Shown here: piece after piece, positions 8,936-19,036 of the stretch | Position numbering within the stretch: the first letter of the stretch is position 1 | Layout of the letters: every line of letters starts with the position of its first letter | Origin: Nitrospira sp. | Lineage (GTDB): Bacteria > Pseudomonadota > Gammaproteobacteria > Acidiferrobacterales > SPGG2 | Length of the DNA stretch: 45,866 nt | Direction of reading: 5' to 3' | Assembly: GCA_019456345.1 (NCBI GenBank) | Contig: VRUB01000004.1 | Span: forward strand, 1 to 45,866 | The notes under the pieces: model-generated | What the model saw: only the letters and a program-made list of their open reading frames with translations | Told to the model about the DNA's origin: nothing | Databases searched by the model: none | Made by a program: the position numbers and the translations under genes

Positions 8936-9136
8936 TCAGCAGCTCACGCGCCGGGCGATACATCCCGAGCCTTCCATCAGAATCTCGTCGAAGGTGACCG
9001 AGCACAAGACCTGATCTTCCTCGTGTCTGAGCGTCTCGATCTCGATCGTTTCGGGATCCGACCAGCCGTTCTGGGTACATAGTTGGCTGAGGATTGGCGT
9101 GGTGGCGAACACACTCCTGAGCCGATGGTTGTTCAT
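8936..9136 (-). CDS. Small conserved-looking protein, possibly interrupted by TGA
   Basis: A 66-codon ORF reads ILSQLCTQNGWSDPETIEIE, a run of charged residues, then TFDEILMEGSGCIARRVSC before a TGA. Composition and alternating pattern look like a real compact beta-rich protein. The frame stays open for 14 more codons after the TGA (GRFRVRLDANVVSA) to a second TGA at 8893-8891, and that tail looks like a natural continuation, with TGG (Trp) a one-base change away. The gene may therefore be an 81-residue protein broken by a nonsense mutation. No family name can be given. The Shine-Dalgarno is weak. Confidence 0.45.
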   Translation of the reverse strand: MNNHRLRSVFATTPILSQLCTQNGWSDPETIEIETLRHEEDQVLCSVTFDEILMEGSGCIARRVSC

Positions 9137-9150
9137 TTCATGTTAGATAC

Positions 9151-9225
9151 CGTTTCAAGTAGCAAGCAGCAAGAAAAATGTCAGAGTTCTGCCTTGCTAC
9201 TTCCCACTTGTCTCTTGCTACTCGC
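9151..9225. repeat. Heptamer-phased repeat with inverted halves
   Basis: The left part holds ttcaagt, agcaagc and agcaag; the right part holds cttgcta, cttccca, cttgtct and cttgcta in strict 7-bp phase. The two halves are inverted relative to each other, and aagtagcaag (9158-9167) is a perfect complement of cttgctactt (9193-9202), so the transcript could form a hairpin. The array begins 1 bp beyond the argB stop and may act as its 3' structure. Confidence 0.7.
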
Positions 9226-9226
9226 A

Positions 9227-10189
<963 letters not shown>

Positions 10190-10328
10190 TCAGCCCGTAA
10201 GCGGGTCCGGTCCAGCGGGCGTAAGCTCGCCTCGCATTGCCAGCGGCGTCTCGCACCTGCGCAGACTCGTGCCCGAGCAAACTGCGACCGGCGATGATTT
10301 GGATTGCGTTCGCGCCGGCCTGAAGCCG

Positions 10329-10355
10329 AAAAAAAAGGCCGCATACGCGACCTTT
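10329..10355 (-). terminator. Rho-independent terminator of hsp20
   Basis: Read on the minus strand, AAAGGTCGC and GCGGCCTTT form a 9-bp stem (one G-U pair) around the loop GTAT, running straight into eight T residues. It begins 29 bp after the hsp20 stop. Confidence 0.85.
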
Positions 10356-10383
10356 ATTAGAATTGCTTGGGCGTGGATCCGTG

Positions 10384-10851
10384 TTAACCGACGTCCACAG
10401 CGATGCGCTTCGGCTTGACGGACTCCGCCTTCGGCAGTACGAGCTCGAGCACACCATCCTTGTACTTGGCCTTGGTCTTGTGCTCATCGACCTGTGTCCC
10501 CAGCCGTAGGCTGCGCATGTACTTCCCGTAACGCCGCTCCTGCCGGATGACGCGACCGCCCTTCTTCTCATCGGTCTCGCTCTTGGTCTCGCTCTTGGTC
10601 TCGCCACTGATCGCCAGCACTCCGTCTTCCAGCGTCACATTTATGTCTTCCTTTTTGACACCGGGCAACTCTGCTCGGACGATGTACTCGTTGTCGTTTT
10701 CGCTGACGTCCACCGCGGGGGCCAGACCGCGCTGCGGGGCCTCTTCGAACACTCGCATCGGCCGGAAAAACCCCTCGAAGATGTCATCGAAGTCCTCGTC
10801 AAACCACCCCAAACGATTACGGCGCTTGGTGCTTGGTACCAACGTAGTCAT
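10384..10851 (-). CDS. Hsp20/alpha-crystallin small heat-shock protein
   Basis: This is a 155-residue small heat-shock protein that holds unfolding clients for refolding by other chaperones. The alpha-crystallin domain spans roughly residues 45-150, with VDVSENDNEYIVRAELPGVKKEDI, LEDGVLAISGE, and the late YKDGVLELVLPK motif. The C-terminal tail has only a weak I-x-I/V (RIAVDV). A short internal duplication, ETKSETKSET, comes from a 12-bp DNA repeat in the loop between strands. The ATG has a strong AGGAGG. A sigma32-like promoter upstream, its own terminator and the neighbouring hslVU pair support heat-shock control. Confidence 0.95.
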   Translation of the reverse strand: MTTLVPSTKRRNRLGWFDEDFDDIFEGFFRPMRVFEEAPQRGLAPAVDVSENDNEYIVRAELPGVKKEDINVTLEDGVLAISGETKSETKSETDEKKGGRVIRQERRYGKYMRSLRLGTQVDEHKTKAKYKDGVLELVLPKAESVKPKRIAVDVG

Positions 10852-10913
10852 TTTTGCCTCCTGCTGTACTCTAAAGGTGATTGCTCATCTGGCTGAGCGC
10901 CCTCTTGTCCGAC

Positions 10914-10940
10914 AAATGCGTCCTGCCGCAGGCGTTCAAC
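10914..10940 (-). promoter_or_regulatory. Putative sigma32 (heat-shock) promoter for hsp20
   Basis: On the minus strand GTTGAAC, a 12-nt spacer, then ACGCATTT matches the sigma32 consensus CTTGAAA-N(11-16)-CCCCATNT at most positions. It lies 60-90 bp upstream of the hsp20 ATG. Motif matching only. Confidence 0.5.
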
Positions 10941-11052
10941 CATCGTTTACATAAACTTACATGGGGATGCCGGCACAGATTTCAAGGGCTGCGAGTAAGC
11001 TCGGCATGATAGGTACTGCGCTCGGCGAGTGTGGTACGGCACAGGGGCTCCG

Positions 11053-11077
11053 GACCCCCGCCATGCGAGCGGGGGTC
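11053..11077 (-). terminator. GC-rich hairpin downstream of hslU
   Basis: A perfect 9-bp stem, gacccccgc/gcgggggtc, closes a 7-nt loop 46 bp beyond the hslU stop. No T-run follows on the minus strand, so it may be an RNA-stabilising 3' structure or factor-dependent terminator rather than an intrinsic one. Confidence 0.4.
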
Positions 11078-11122
11078 ATGGCGCAATCGCAGGCGGCGCG
11101 CGTGACCACCTGGGGGCCGGAG

Positions 11123-12475
<1,353 letters not shown>

Positions 12476-12477
12476 GG

Positions 12478-13017
12478 TTAGCCCGTCAGTTCCTCGATCG
12501 TGACATTACTGTTGGTGAAGACGCAGATCTGTGCCGCAACGGCGAGACTCTTTTCCACAATAGAGCGGGCATCGAGCTCGGTGTTTTCCAGCAACGCGCG
12601 CGCGGCCGCCTGTGCATAGGGACCACCGGATCCGATCGCAATCAAACCTTGCTCCGGCTCGATAACATCCCCGTTACCCGAAATAATCAATGAGGTGGTC
12701 TTGTCGGCCACCGCAAGCATCGCTTCCAATCGGCGCAGCAGCTTGTCGGTACGCCAGTCCTTGGCCAGCTCGACCGCCGAGCGCAACAAATGGCCTTGGT
12801 GTTTTTCCAGCTTTCCTTCAAAGCGCTCGAACAACGTCAAGGCATCGGCCGTACCACCGGCAAAGCCGGCGATCACCTTGTCCTTGTATAGGCGGCGCAC
12901 CTTACGGGCATTGCCCTTCATGATGGTATTACCCACGGACACCTGGCCGTCGCCGCCGATAACGACGCGCTCACCCCTCCTTACGGAGACAATGGTAGTG
13001 CCGTGAAAGCTCTGCAA
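12478..13017 (-). CDS. hslV: ATP-dependent protease peptidase subunit HslV
   Basis: HslV is the proteasome-like dodecameric peptidase of the HslUV complex, using an N-terminal threonine as nucleophile. The protein starts [14 protein letters not shown], so a six-residue propeptide must be removed to expose Thr7, the pattern of HslVs with an HG-T cleavage site. [49 protein letters not shown] and [14 protein letters not shown] are diagnostic. The start is a TTG, with CAGGG about 9 nt upstream and no in-frame ATG. It precedes hslU by 2 bp. Confidence 0.97.
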   Translation of the reverse strand: MQSFHGTTIVSVRRGERVVIGGDGQVSVGNTIMKGNARKVRRLYKDKVIAGFAGGTADALTLFERFEGKLEKHQGHLLRSAVELAKDWRTDKLLRRLEAMLAVADKTTSLIISGNGDVIEPEQGLIAIGSGGPYAQAAARALLENTELDARSIVEKSLAVAAQICVFTNSNVTIEELTG

Positions 13018-13073
13018 TGTAGCGTACCCTGACTTAGTGAAAACCGGGAAGATGGCCCGAGCGCCGTGTGCCC

Positions 13074-13102
13074 ATTGTAACCAATGGGGAATTGAGCGTT
13101 AA
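13074..13102 (-). promoter_or_regulatory. Putative sigma70 promoter for hslVU
   Basis: On the minus strand TTAACG, a 17-nt spacer, then TACAAT lies about 57 bp upstream of the hslV start. The -10 matches 5 of 6 and the -35 4 of 6. The spacer contains CCCCATTG, close to a sigma32 -10, but no CTTGAAA is placed correctly for it. The remaining 200 bp to msrQ shows only a short CCCATTG/CAATGGG inverted repeat. Confidence 0.45.
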
Positions 13103-13302
13103 ATGCCCTCGTGGGCACGCCGCACCTTGCCGCGCGCTCGACGGCATCCGTTAATGAGCAATATCCGCCCTGCGCACGCCCATTTCAAGAGCGGACCACG
13201 TCCCCAAAGCACACGCATACAATCGCCGATTGGCGGTAACTGCAATCGCGGGCGAGGCGCAGGCAGCTCCTTGCTGTCAGGGGTAAACGGAGGGGTTGGT
13301 TA

Positions 13303-13980
13303 TTAGCGGCGGGCGGCCTTGCCGCGGGCAGACCCGCGCAACGCCCAGATCACCCGGTAGCCCAGCAATAGCGCCAGCACTGCCCCGTAGATCACGGGCT
13401 GGGAGATGTCGCTTTTCACCAGCCACAGGAAGTGGATGACCCCGCCGATGCCGATGACATAGACCAAACGGTGCAGTCGCTGCCAGCGCTTCGCCCCCAG
13501 GCGTCTTACCATCCCGTTGGTCGACGTCACCGCCAGTGGAATGAGCAGCAGGAAGCTCGCCACTCCTACCGTGATGTATGGGCGGTCCAATACGTCCTCA
13601 ATTATCGCGTCGAGCGCGAAGAACTGGTCGAGCCAGATATAGCTTACGAAATGCAGACAAGCGTAGAAAAATGCAAATAGCCCTAACATGCGACGCAGCC
13701 GAAGCATCGCATTCCAGCCGGTTATACGACGCAGTGGCGTAACCGCAAGCGTGATAAGCAAGAACCGCAGCGTCCAGTCCCCAGTGTACAGCCTGATCGT
13801 CTCGACGGGGTTGGCACCGAGATTGTTCGCCACACCGTCCCATACCAGCAACGCGAATGGCACCAAACTCGCAACGAATATAATGGGTTTCGTAACCCAG
13901 CGTATCCACTGCGCCTGCGTCAGAAAAGGTGTGCTTTGCTGGCCTTGTGCGGCGGCCAGCGTTTGCGGATCGGCTGACAT
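13303..13980 (-). CDS. msrQ: Haem-binding membrane subunit MsrQ
   Basis: MsrQ is the inner-membrane haem b protein that passes electrons from the quinone pool or flavin reductase to periplasmic MsrP. The 225-residue protein has about six transmembrane helices and the FRD-type ferric-reductase layout, with likely haem His residues in the ACLHFVSYIWLD, RWQRLHRLVYV and VIHFLWLVKSD segments. The LRRMLGLFAFFYA and AVTSTNGMVRRLG blocks are characteristic. It follows msrP on the same strand with a 19-bp gap, the standard msrPQ operon order. The N-terminus is about 20 residues longer than many homologues. Confidence 0.94.
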   Translation of the reverse strand: MSADPQTLAAAQGQQSTPFLTQAQWIRWVTKPIIFVASLVPFALLVWDGVANNLGANPVETIRLYTGDWTLRFLLITLAVTPLRRITGWNAMLRLRRMLGLFAFFYACLHFVSYIWLDQFFALDAIIEDVLDRPYITVGVASFLLLIPLAVTSTNGMVRRLGAKRWQRLHRLVYVIGIGGVIHFLWLVKSDISQPVIYGAVLALLLGYRVIWALRGSARGKAARR

Positions 13981-13999
13981 CTAATTATTGATATAATCG

Positions 14000-14974
14000 T
14001 TAGAAGTGTTTCTTTAAATCCATCCCTGTGTAGAGATGGGCAACCTGATCCGCGTAGCCGTTGAACATGAGGGTCTTGCGCTTCGGCGTAAACCAGGAAT
14101 CCTCGCCGATACGCCGTTCCGACTTCTGACTCCATCGCGGGTGGTCGACATTGGGATTGACGTTCGAGTAGAACCCGTACTCTGACGACCCTGCCATGTT
14201 CCAGGTCGTGGCGGGCTGTTTTTCCACGAAACGCATCTTCACGATGGACTTGATACTCTTGAAGCCGTACTTCCACGGCACCACGAGCCGCAACGGAGCG
14301 CCGTTCTGGTTTGGCAACACCTCGCCGTAGAGACCCACCACGAATAGAGTCAACGGATTCATCGCTTCATCGATCCGCAAACCCTCTCGATACGGCCAGT
14401 CGAGTCCGCCGCCAAACAGGCCTCGCTTCTGGCCCGGCATCTGCTCGGGGTCATACAGCGTCACGAACTGCACATACTTGGCGCGCGAGTTAGGTTCGAG
14501 CCGCTTAATCACGTCGGCCAGCGGAAAACCTACCCACGGCACGATCATCGACCAGGCCTCGACGCAACGGAGCCGGTAAATACGCTCTTCCAGGGCGTGC
14601 GGCTTGATGAAGTCATCGATATCGTACGTGCCCGGTTTATTCACTTCGCCTTCTACCACCACGGTCCAGGGGCGGGTTTTCATTTTCTTGGCGAATTTCG
14701 CTGGCGAACTCTTGTCCGTGCCGAATTCGTAAAAGTTATTGTAGCTGGTGATGTAATCATATGACGTCAGCTTGTCGTCAATCTTATAAGTACTTTTGCG
14801 CACACCGCTCAGCTTCTCCCCGGCTTGCACGGACGCTGGCAGCCACAGCGCCGAGGACGCCAATCCGGCACCGGTTGCCGCTGCCGTTCGCAAGAAACGT
14901 CGTCGTTCTGAGAAGAGCTTTTTGTCGGTTATTTCGGAACTCTTGATATCCGGTGCCTGCTTGATCAGCAACAT
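14000..14974 (-). CDS. msrP: Periplasmic methionine-sulfoxide reductase MsrP
   Basis: MsrP is a molybdopterin enzyme that repairs oxidised methionines in periplasmic proteins. The 324-residue protein carries a twin-arginine signal, [15 protein letters not shown], ending near SVQAGE, for folded Tat export. The molybdenum-ligand Cys137 lies in [11 protein letters not shown], followed by [31 protein letters not shown] and the C-terminal FNGY block are conserved. GGGAGG about 5 nt before the ATG is a strong ribosome-binding site. It forms an operon with msrQ and is divergent from a DUF1223 gene. Confidence 0.96.
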   Translation of the reverse strand: MLLIKQAPDIKSSEITDKKLFSERRRFLRTAAATGAGLASSALWLPASVQAGEKLSGVRKSTYKIDDKLTSYDYITSYNNFYEFGTDKSSPAKFAKKMKTRPWTVVVEGEVNKPGTYDIDDFIKPHALEERIYRLRCVEAWSMIVPWVGFPLADVIKRLEPNSRAKYVQFVTLYDPEQMPGQKRGLFGGGLDWPYREGLRIDEAMNPLTLFVVGLYGEVLPNQNGAPLRLVVPWKYGFKSIKSIVKMRFVEKQPATTWNMAGSSEYGFYSNVNPNVDHPRWSQKSERRIGEDSWFTPKRKTLMFNGYADQVAHLYTGMDLKKHF

Positions 14975-15288
14975 GGGCCTCCCATTCCGTATAGGTGCTT
15001 TGTGCGGCCGCTGTCCGGGACGCTACGACCATCGAGAACTTGACCGACTTATCGGACCGCCGATACCCGTTACAGTTCCACAGCCGACCAGTCCCCGTAC
15101 TGTATTGGTTTTACGCTGCAGGCGCCACCTCCCGAAGAAAATGGGGCTGCTGCTATCTCGTGCTCGCACTTCAAACGCCGGCACACGCTGGCCGTGGCCC
15201 ACGGACCTCAAAACCTCAGGCTTACCATGGTTTTTCATCTCGCGGATAGGATGGCACAATCGACACACAAAGGACTTGGACTCGATCA
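14975..15288. other. Divergent intergenic region msrP / DUF1223
   Basis: This 314-bp gap separates the divergent msrP and DUF1223 genes, so it must contain both promoters. I see no convincing -35/-10 pair, inverted operator or RNA structure. The ORF-track entries here have no recognisable protein pattern and I treat them as chance frames. Confidence 0.5.
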
Positions 15289-16083
15289 ATGCGCCCATCG
15301 TTAATCATCCTGGTAATGGTCATCGTGCTGGGGCTAAACGGCGCCGCTCATTCCGGGCGCACGATCTCCTGTAGTGCCGCGAGCGACAAGAATACTGTGG
15401 CGTTACTCGAACTGTACACGTCTGAAGGCTGCAGCAGTTGCCCGCCGGCCGACGAGTGGCTGGGCGCATTGCCCGCACGTGGGTTCGCGGCCGATCGCGT
15501 AGTGGCGCTCGCGCTGCACGTGGACTACTGGAATTACCTCGGTTGGGAAGATCCCTTCTCGCAGAAAAGATTCACCGTGCGCCAGCGCCGCTTCGGGGCC
15601 CTTAATCACCTGCGGACAATCTACACGCCGCAGGTTCTCTTGAACGGTAGAGATTTCCGCGGCTGGACGCGCGGGCGGCACCTGACCGAGGAACTCGCAC
15701 GCATCAACGGCACCGCGGCACGCGCCAGCATTCGCTTGAGCCTTCAGCGCACGCAATCCGATCTTCTCGAGATCGCCGGCAAAGCGCGTGTGCCCAAGCC
15801 CGCGCACAGGCGCAACGCTGATGCCTACCTGGTGATCTACGAAAACAATCTTATCCGCGCGGTGCACGCCGGCGAAAATGCAGGGCGAACCTTGCACCAC
15901 AGCTTCGTAGCACGCCAGTTTATCGGGCCGCTGCCATTCACCTCGGAGCTGGGCGTGGACCTGGCGCAGGATTTGCGCCTACCGAAACGCTGGGTTACCG
16001 ACAACCTTGGTGTGGTGGCCTTCGTTCAGGATCGCCACTCCGGCGAAATCTTGCAGGCACTCGCCCTGCCGGTGTGCCGATAA
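15289..16083 (+). CDS. DUF1223 thioredoxin-fold secreted protein
   Basis: This 264-residue protein begins with a signal peptide (MRPSLIILVMVIVLGLNGAAHSG), so it should act in the periplasm. The mature part opens with LLELYTSEGCSSCPPAD, the DUF1223 signature: a thioredoxin-like CxxC (CSSC) after the first strand. LALHVDYWNYLGWEDPF, YTPQVLLNGRDFRGW (the cis-Pro region) and the HHSFVAR segment follow, as in the family. Function is unproven; a disulfide or redox role is inferred from the fold and fits its position opposite msrPQ. No Shine-Dalgarno stands out. Downstream it overlaps the degraded htpX region on the other strand only in ORF-track terms. Confidence 0.88.
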   Translation: MRPSLIILVMVIVLGLNGAAHSGRTISCSAASDKNTVALLELYTSEGCSSCPPADEWLGALPARGFAADRVVALALHVDYWNYLGWEDPFSQKRFTVRQRRFGALNHLRTIYTPQVLLNGRDFRGWTRGRHLTEELARINGTAARASIRLSLQRTQSDLLEIAGKARVPKPAHRRNADAYLVIYENNLIRAVHAGENAGRTLHHSFVARQFIGPLPFTSELGVDLAQDLRLPKRWVTDNLGVVAFVQDRHSGEILQALALPVCR

Positions 16084-16122
16084 GCGAGGCCAACGTTCTC
16101 CCTTGACCGTCAATGAGGCTTG

Positions 16123-16347
16123 TCGCTGCAACGCGGCGGTGCGCTCCTCCGACGATGGATGCGACATAAAGAACTGTTTTAGGCCGTGGCCGATGCCGCC
16201 CGAAATACCGAACGCGGCCGTCTGCTCGGGCAGATGTGGCTGCTGCGCGCTCACTTTCAGACGCCCGAGCGCCGCAATCATGATCGACACGCTGAGAATT
16301 ACCAGCACCGCGATGTTGGTCATCATAAACAAGAAGATTCGTTTCCT
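16123..16347 (-). pseudogene. htpX: htpX remnant with large internal deletion
   Basis: The minus strand reads RKRIFLFMMTNIAVLVILSV, the N-terminal first membrane helix of HtpX, joined in frame to IMIAALGRLKVSAQQP....FGISGGIG and FFMSHPSSEERTAALQRQ, the extreme C-terminus of HtpX. HtpX is an inner-membrane zinc protease of about 280-300 residues; about 200 residues, including the HEISH zinc site and other helices, are missing, with the junction near 16288. There is no start codon before RKRIF (the codon before it is GCT) and no stop at the expected end, so the frame runs on antisense into the DUF1223 gene. It cannot encode a functional protease. Confidence 0.82.
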
Positions 16348-16774
16348 AGCTTCACTCCATCAACACCGGTCAGGGTACATGCCTTGGACCAGGCCCTGGC
16401 ACATAGTTGGGGCCTTACCCCGCAAATTCAATCGTTATCAACACTTAGATTAATGACACGGAGCGCCAATTCAGCTCGGCAACCATGAGTGCCGCGGCAT
16501 CTAGGCGGTGTTCCCACCGCTATTCGCACTCGCCCCATGGGCCGCGGCAGTCATGAATGGGGCGATGCGGCACGCCCCGTCTCGCAACCGCCCCGGCGCC
16601 TGCTTCGCCAGCCGCCAGAGGGCGAAAATACTCTGTTGGTTCCGCTGCCTACCCCCGGAAAATGCTATTATAAAAATGCAAGCCGGCTGCTGCACATGGA
16701 AAGGAATGATAGGGTGTCCGGCCGACAGCGCCATACGCGCTGCACCGGTGTCCGGGGCTTTGGATCAATACACT
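16348..16774. other. Intergenic region without assigned function
   Basis: About 430 bp between the htpX remnant and the coiled-coil gene. The ORF-track frame continues upstream of the chosen start here, but its first 89 residues are low in pattern (Cys-, Arg- and Pro-rich) and unlike the protein that follows. An AT-rich patch (gctattataaaaatgc, near 16665) could hold a promoter -10, but no matching -35 is evident. Confidence 0.4.
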
Positions 16775-17950
16775 ATGCAGTTGAGTACTAAAAAAATCGT
16801 CGATGCTCAGCTCAAAGAAGCGCTGATCTCAATGACGACTCTGGCGTACATTGAGGAACATGCCCTTCTGACCCAAGACCAGCTGCAAGATGCCAAGAAG
16901 AGCCTGCAGGCGCTGTTCCTGCGCACGAGTGGCGAAGAGACGATGCTGCGCAAGCTCATCGCGATCCTGAAAACGACCAAGACGATTAACCAAGCCTTTA
17001 GCAACATTTCCAAGATCCTCGCCGGCATATCGCGCAGCGGGGAGACGCTGCAAGCTAAGCTCGATTCCCTGAGAGCGAAGCTGGAACAGATGCAGATTTC
17101 AGCGGAGGAGAATGCTAAGTTCGTCGGTCCGTTTTCGTCGTTTTCCACGGAATTCCTCGCAAAGATTCGCGAGTTACACATAGGTATGAAAGAGTACATC
17201 GATGTGAAAGAAAGGGAGGCGCAATGTTCCAATGTCTATCACATCGCGCACGAGGCACGCTTGCGGCTCAGAGACAGACTGTCGGGGTCGCTCGGGGCGC
17301 AAACGCATAGTGAAGTTGAAGAGAAAATTAAGCAAGAAGTTTTTGAAACGTTTGACTATGGTGAGTCTGAGAAAAAATACAAGAGTGCCAAACGCGATTC
17401 TCGCAGGGTCGAAGTCCAAATCAACGACACGCTGGGTACCCTGAAGGAAATGTGCCAGATGGCAATGAACCCGGATATGCGTGAACGTCTTTCGAGTGAG
17501 TCCATCACAAGCGAACCCCGTTATGAGGATGTGTATACGCTATCTCGCGCGGCGCTGAAATCGCATCCGAAACTGAGGGAAGTCAAGGAGAACATACTCG
17601 ATCTGTTCAAGCTATATCAGCACTCCTACGGTATGTTCAGACTCGATTTCGAGAACCTGAATCGTGCCATACAACCAATGATGGTTGATGCCGTCGCCTA
17701 CTTCAAATCCAAAGAAGAAGACGAGGACATCAGGGTCAAACGCCAGAAGTTGCAGAAAATAGAGGCGCTTATCCCGTTCGTAGAAGACTCAGCGCAAGCC
17801 CTGATCGACAAGGAAACGAGAGCTTATGCCAAGTTCTCGAAGAAATTCTCCGAGATCCTCTCACAGAAGAAAATGCCATGGGAGTATATTAGCGGCGATT
17901 TGCTCCGCATGAAGGTCATGGCAGAGGCTGAGCTCAGTGCGCGCATGTAA
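16775..17950 (+). CDS. Uncharacterised soluble coiled-coil protein
   Basis: I do not recognise this family. From the ATG at 16775 (MQLSTKKIVDAQLKEALISM) the protein is 391 residues, almost wholly helical, Lys/Glu-rich, with no signal peptide or membrane segment. Long heptad-like stretches include LRAKLEQMQISAEENAKF and the VKRQKLQKIEALIPFVED region. The ORF-track start 89 codons upstream is unlikely because the extra residues are Cys/Pro/Arg-rich noise. Another ATG at 16706 has AGGA immediately abutting it, too close to serve. Codon use looks less GC-biased than neighbours. It stands alone: 77 bp from the convergent DUF2007 gene. No function can be offered beyond a probable scaffold or assembly role. 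Confidence 0.75.
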   Translation: MQLSTKKIVDAQLKEALISMTTLAYIEEHALLTQDQLQDAKKSLQALFLRTSGEETMLRKLIAILKTTKTINQAFSNISKILAGISRSGETLQAKLDSLRAKLEQMQISAEENAKFVGPFSSFSTEFLAKIRELHIGMKEYIDVKEREAQCSNVYHIAHEARLRLRDRLSGSLGAQTHSEVEEKIKQEVFETFDYGESEKKYKSAKRDSRRVEVQINDTLGTLKEMCQMAMNPDMRERLSSESITSEPRYEDVYTLSRAALKSHPKLREVKENILDLFKLYQHSYGMFRLDFENLNRAIQPMMVDAVAYFKSKEEDEDIRVKRQKLQKIEALIPFVEDSAQALIDKETRAYAKFSKKFSEILSQKKMPWEYISGDLLRMKVMAEAELSARM

Positions 17951-18026
17951 CGTACGGCGGCAAATTCCCCAAGAGAAGAATCGCATACATCCCCTAGCTT
18001 CGCAGAACACCCAGCACCGACCGGGA

Positions 18027-18329
18027 CTAGATCGGTTCACCACAATTCCAGCAGACTTGAAAGTTGGCAGGATTTGTCTCCCGGCACGCAGCGCATCGAA
18101 CGTCGATATGGTCGGGTAATTTCTCATACCCGGCTACGACCTCGCGGGCACGCGGCATATCGGCCTCTTCCATTACCCACACCTCCGGATAAGCGTGGGT
18201 AAATGGTATCTCTCCAAGGCCGCCTAGCGCGTGCTCATTGAACACGCGTGCCTCGATCCCCGCCTGCCCCAACAGATGGAAGACAATGTAAGCCTCGGGC
18301 AGGTTCGCAGCCGTGTACAGTTTGAGCAT
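18027..18329 (-). CDS. DUF2007 protein with C-terminal zinc ribbon
   Basis: A 100-residue protein starting MLKLYTAANLPEAYIVFHLL. The first 70 residues match the DUF2007 fold (putative signal-transducing, GlnB-like ferredoxin fold), with the family's LEAHLLR-like helix followed by GIEARVFNEHALGGLGEIP and a YPEVWV strand. The tail has two CxxC knuckles (CAAC and CWNC) about 14 residues apart, a zinc ribbon. I shorten the ORF-track call by 39 codons because the upstream part overlaps dodecin in another frame. The gap to dodecin is 20 bp, so the two are probably cotranscribed. Confidence 0.85.
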   Translation of the reverse strand: MLKLYTAANLPEAYIVFHLLGQAGIEARVFNEHALGGLGEIPFTHAYPEVWVMEEADMPRAREVVAGYEKLPDHIDVRCAACRETNPANFQVCWNCGEPI

Positions 18330-18349
18330 AAGCGTACAGATCAGGCGCC

Positions 18350-18559
18350 TCAATCCACGAGACGGAATCCGACCCGGAGCGTCACCTGGTAGTGTGCAAC
18401 CTCCCCATCTTGAATATGGCCGCGCGTCTCGACAACCTCGAACCAATCGAGGTGCTTTAACGTGGCCGAGGCACGTTTGATCGCATTACGAATCGCGTCG
18501 TCGGCGCCCTTAGTGGAAGAGCCGACTAACTCAACCTTCTTGTAAACATGCTGACTCAT
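18350..18559 (-). CDS. Dodecin, flavin-binding protein
   Basis: Dodecins form hollow dodecamers that store or buffer flavins. The 69-residue length is exact for the family. The sequence [29 protein letters not shown] and the [14 protein letters not shown] strand, with the flavin-stacking Trp and a following [14 protein letters not shown] strand, are diagnostic. GGAGGG stands 8-12 nt before the ATG, an excellent ribosome-binding site. It is first of a likely two-gene unit with DUF2007. Confidence 0.95.
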   Translation of the reverse strand: MSQHVYKKVELVGSSTKGADDAIRNAIKRASATLKHLDWFEVVETRGHIQDGEVAHYQVTLRVGFRLVD

Positions 18560-19036
18560 CTTTCATCCCTCCGGTCGCTGTGTGACATCGCTGTCATTGT
18601 TTCATTTTTCAGCTGTGCAAGGCTAGCAGCCCGCGGGATCAGGCTCACTGTGACGAGCGCACAGCGGTACCCAAATCGCTGTAAGTGTTAGTTCGCACCT
18701 GCACACGCACCTGTTGCGCAGTGCTGCCGCACACGAGCACACTGCTATCGGGCACGACGATCCCGGGCGACGCACACCGGCAATACCACATTACGAGGGT
18801 GACGCTGATAGGCACATTTCGTACGGGGCTCACCCGCCCGGGGCGGGAACGCTGAGGTTGCGCAGTCACATAAGCCAGCTAGCACCAGCACCTAACCCAT
18901 TGTTTCCATAGCCTTCACGCCAGCAGATATCCGATCGCATGCGTTTTGCTGCGCTGTATCACCTAATCTTGGCGTGAAAATTGCATGAAAAACAAAGACT
19001 TATAGACCGCTAGGGCAATGATGTCGAACGGGCCCG
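18560..19036. other. Divergent intergenic region dodecin / HD-GYP, with weak ORF
   Basis: This 477-bp gap must hold the promoters of dodecin (minus) and the HD-GYP gene (plus). A minus-strand frame at 18645-18869 reads VTLVMWYCRCASPG, then STAQQVRVQVRTNTYSDL, which faintly recalls the Cys-containing C-terminal end of TadE-like pilus proteins. It has no convincing start and I do not call it. No terminator or operator is clear. Confidence 0.4.

Noticed and set aside
16508-16774. 89-residue N-terminal extension of the coiled-coil protein
   Set aside because: Composition (Cys, Pro, Arg) differs sharply from the helical protein and no ribosome-binding site supports it.
18645-18869. Possible TadE-like pilus protein fragment (minus)
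   Set aside because: Similarity is faint and from memory, there is no good start, and no tad genes are nearby.
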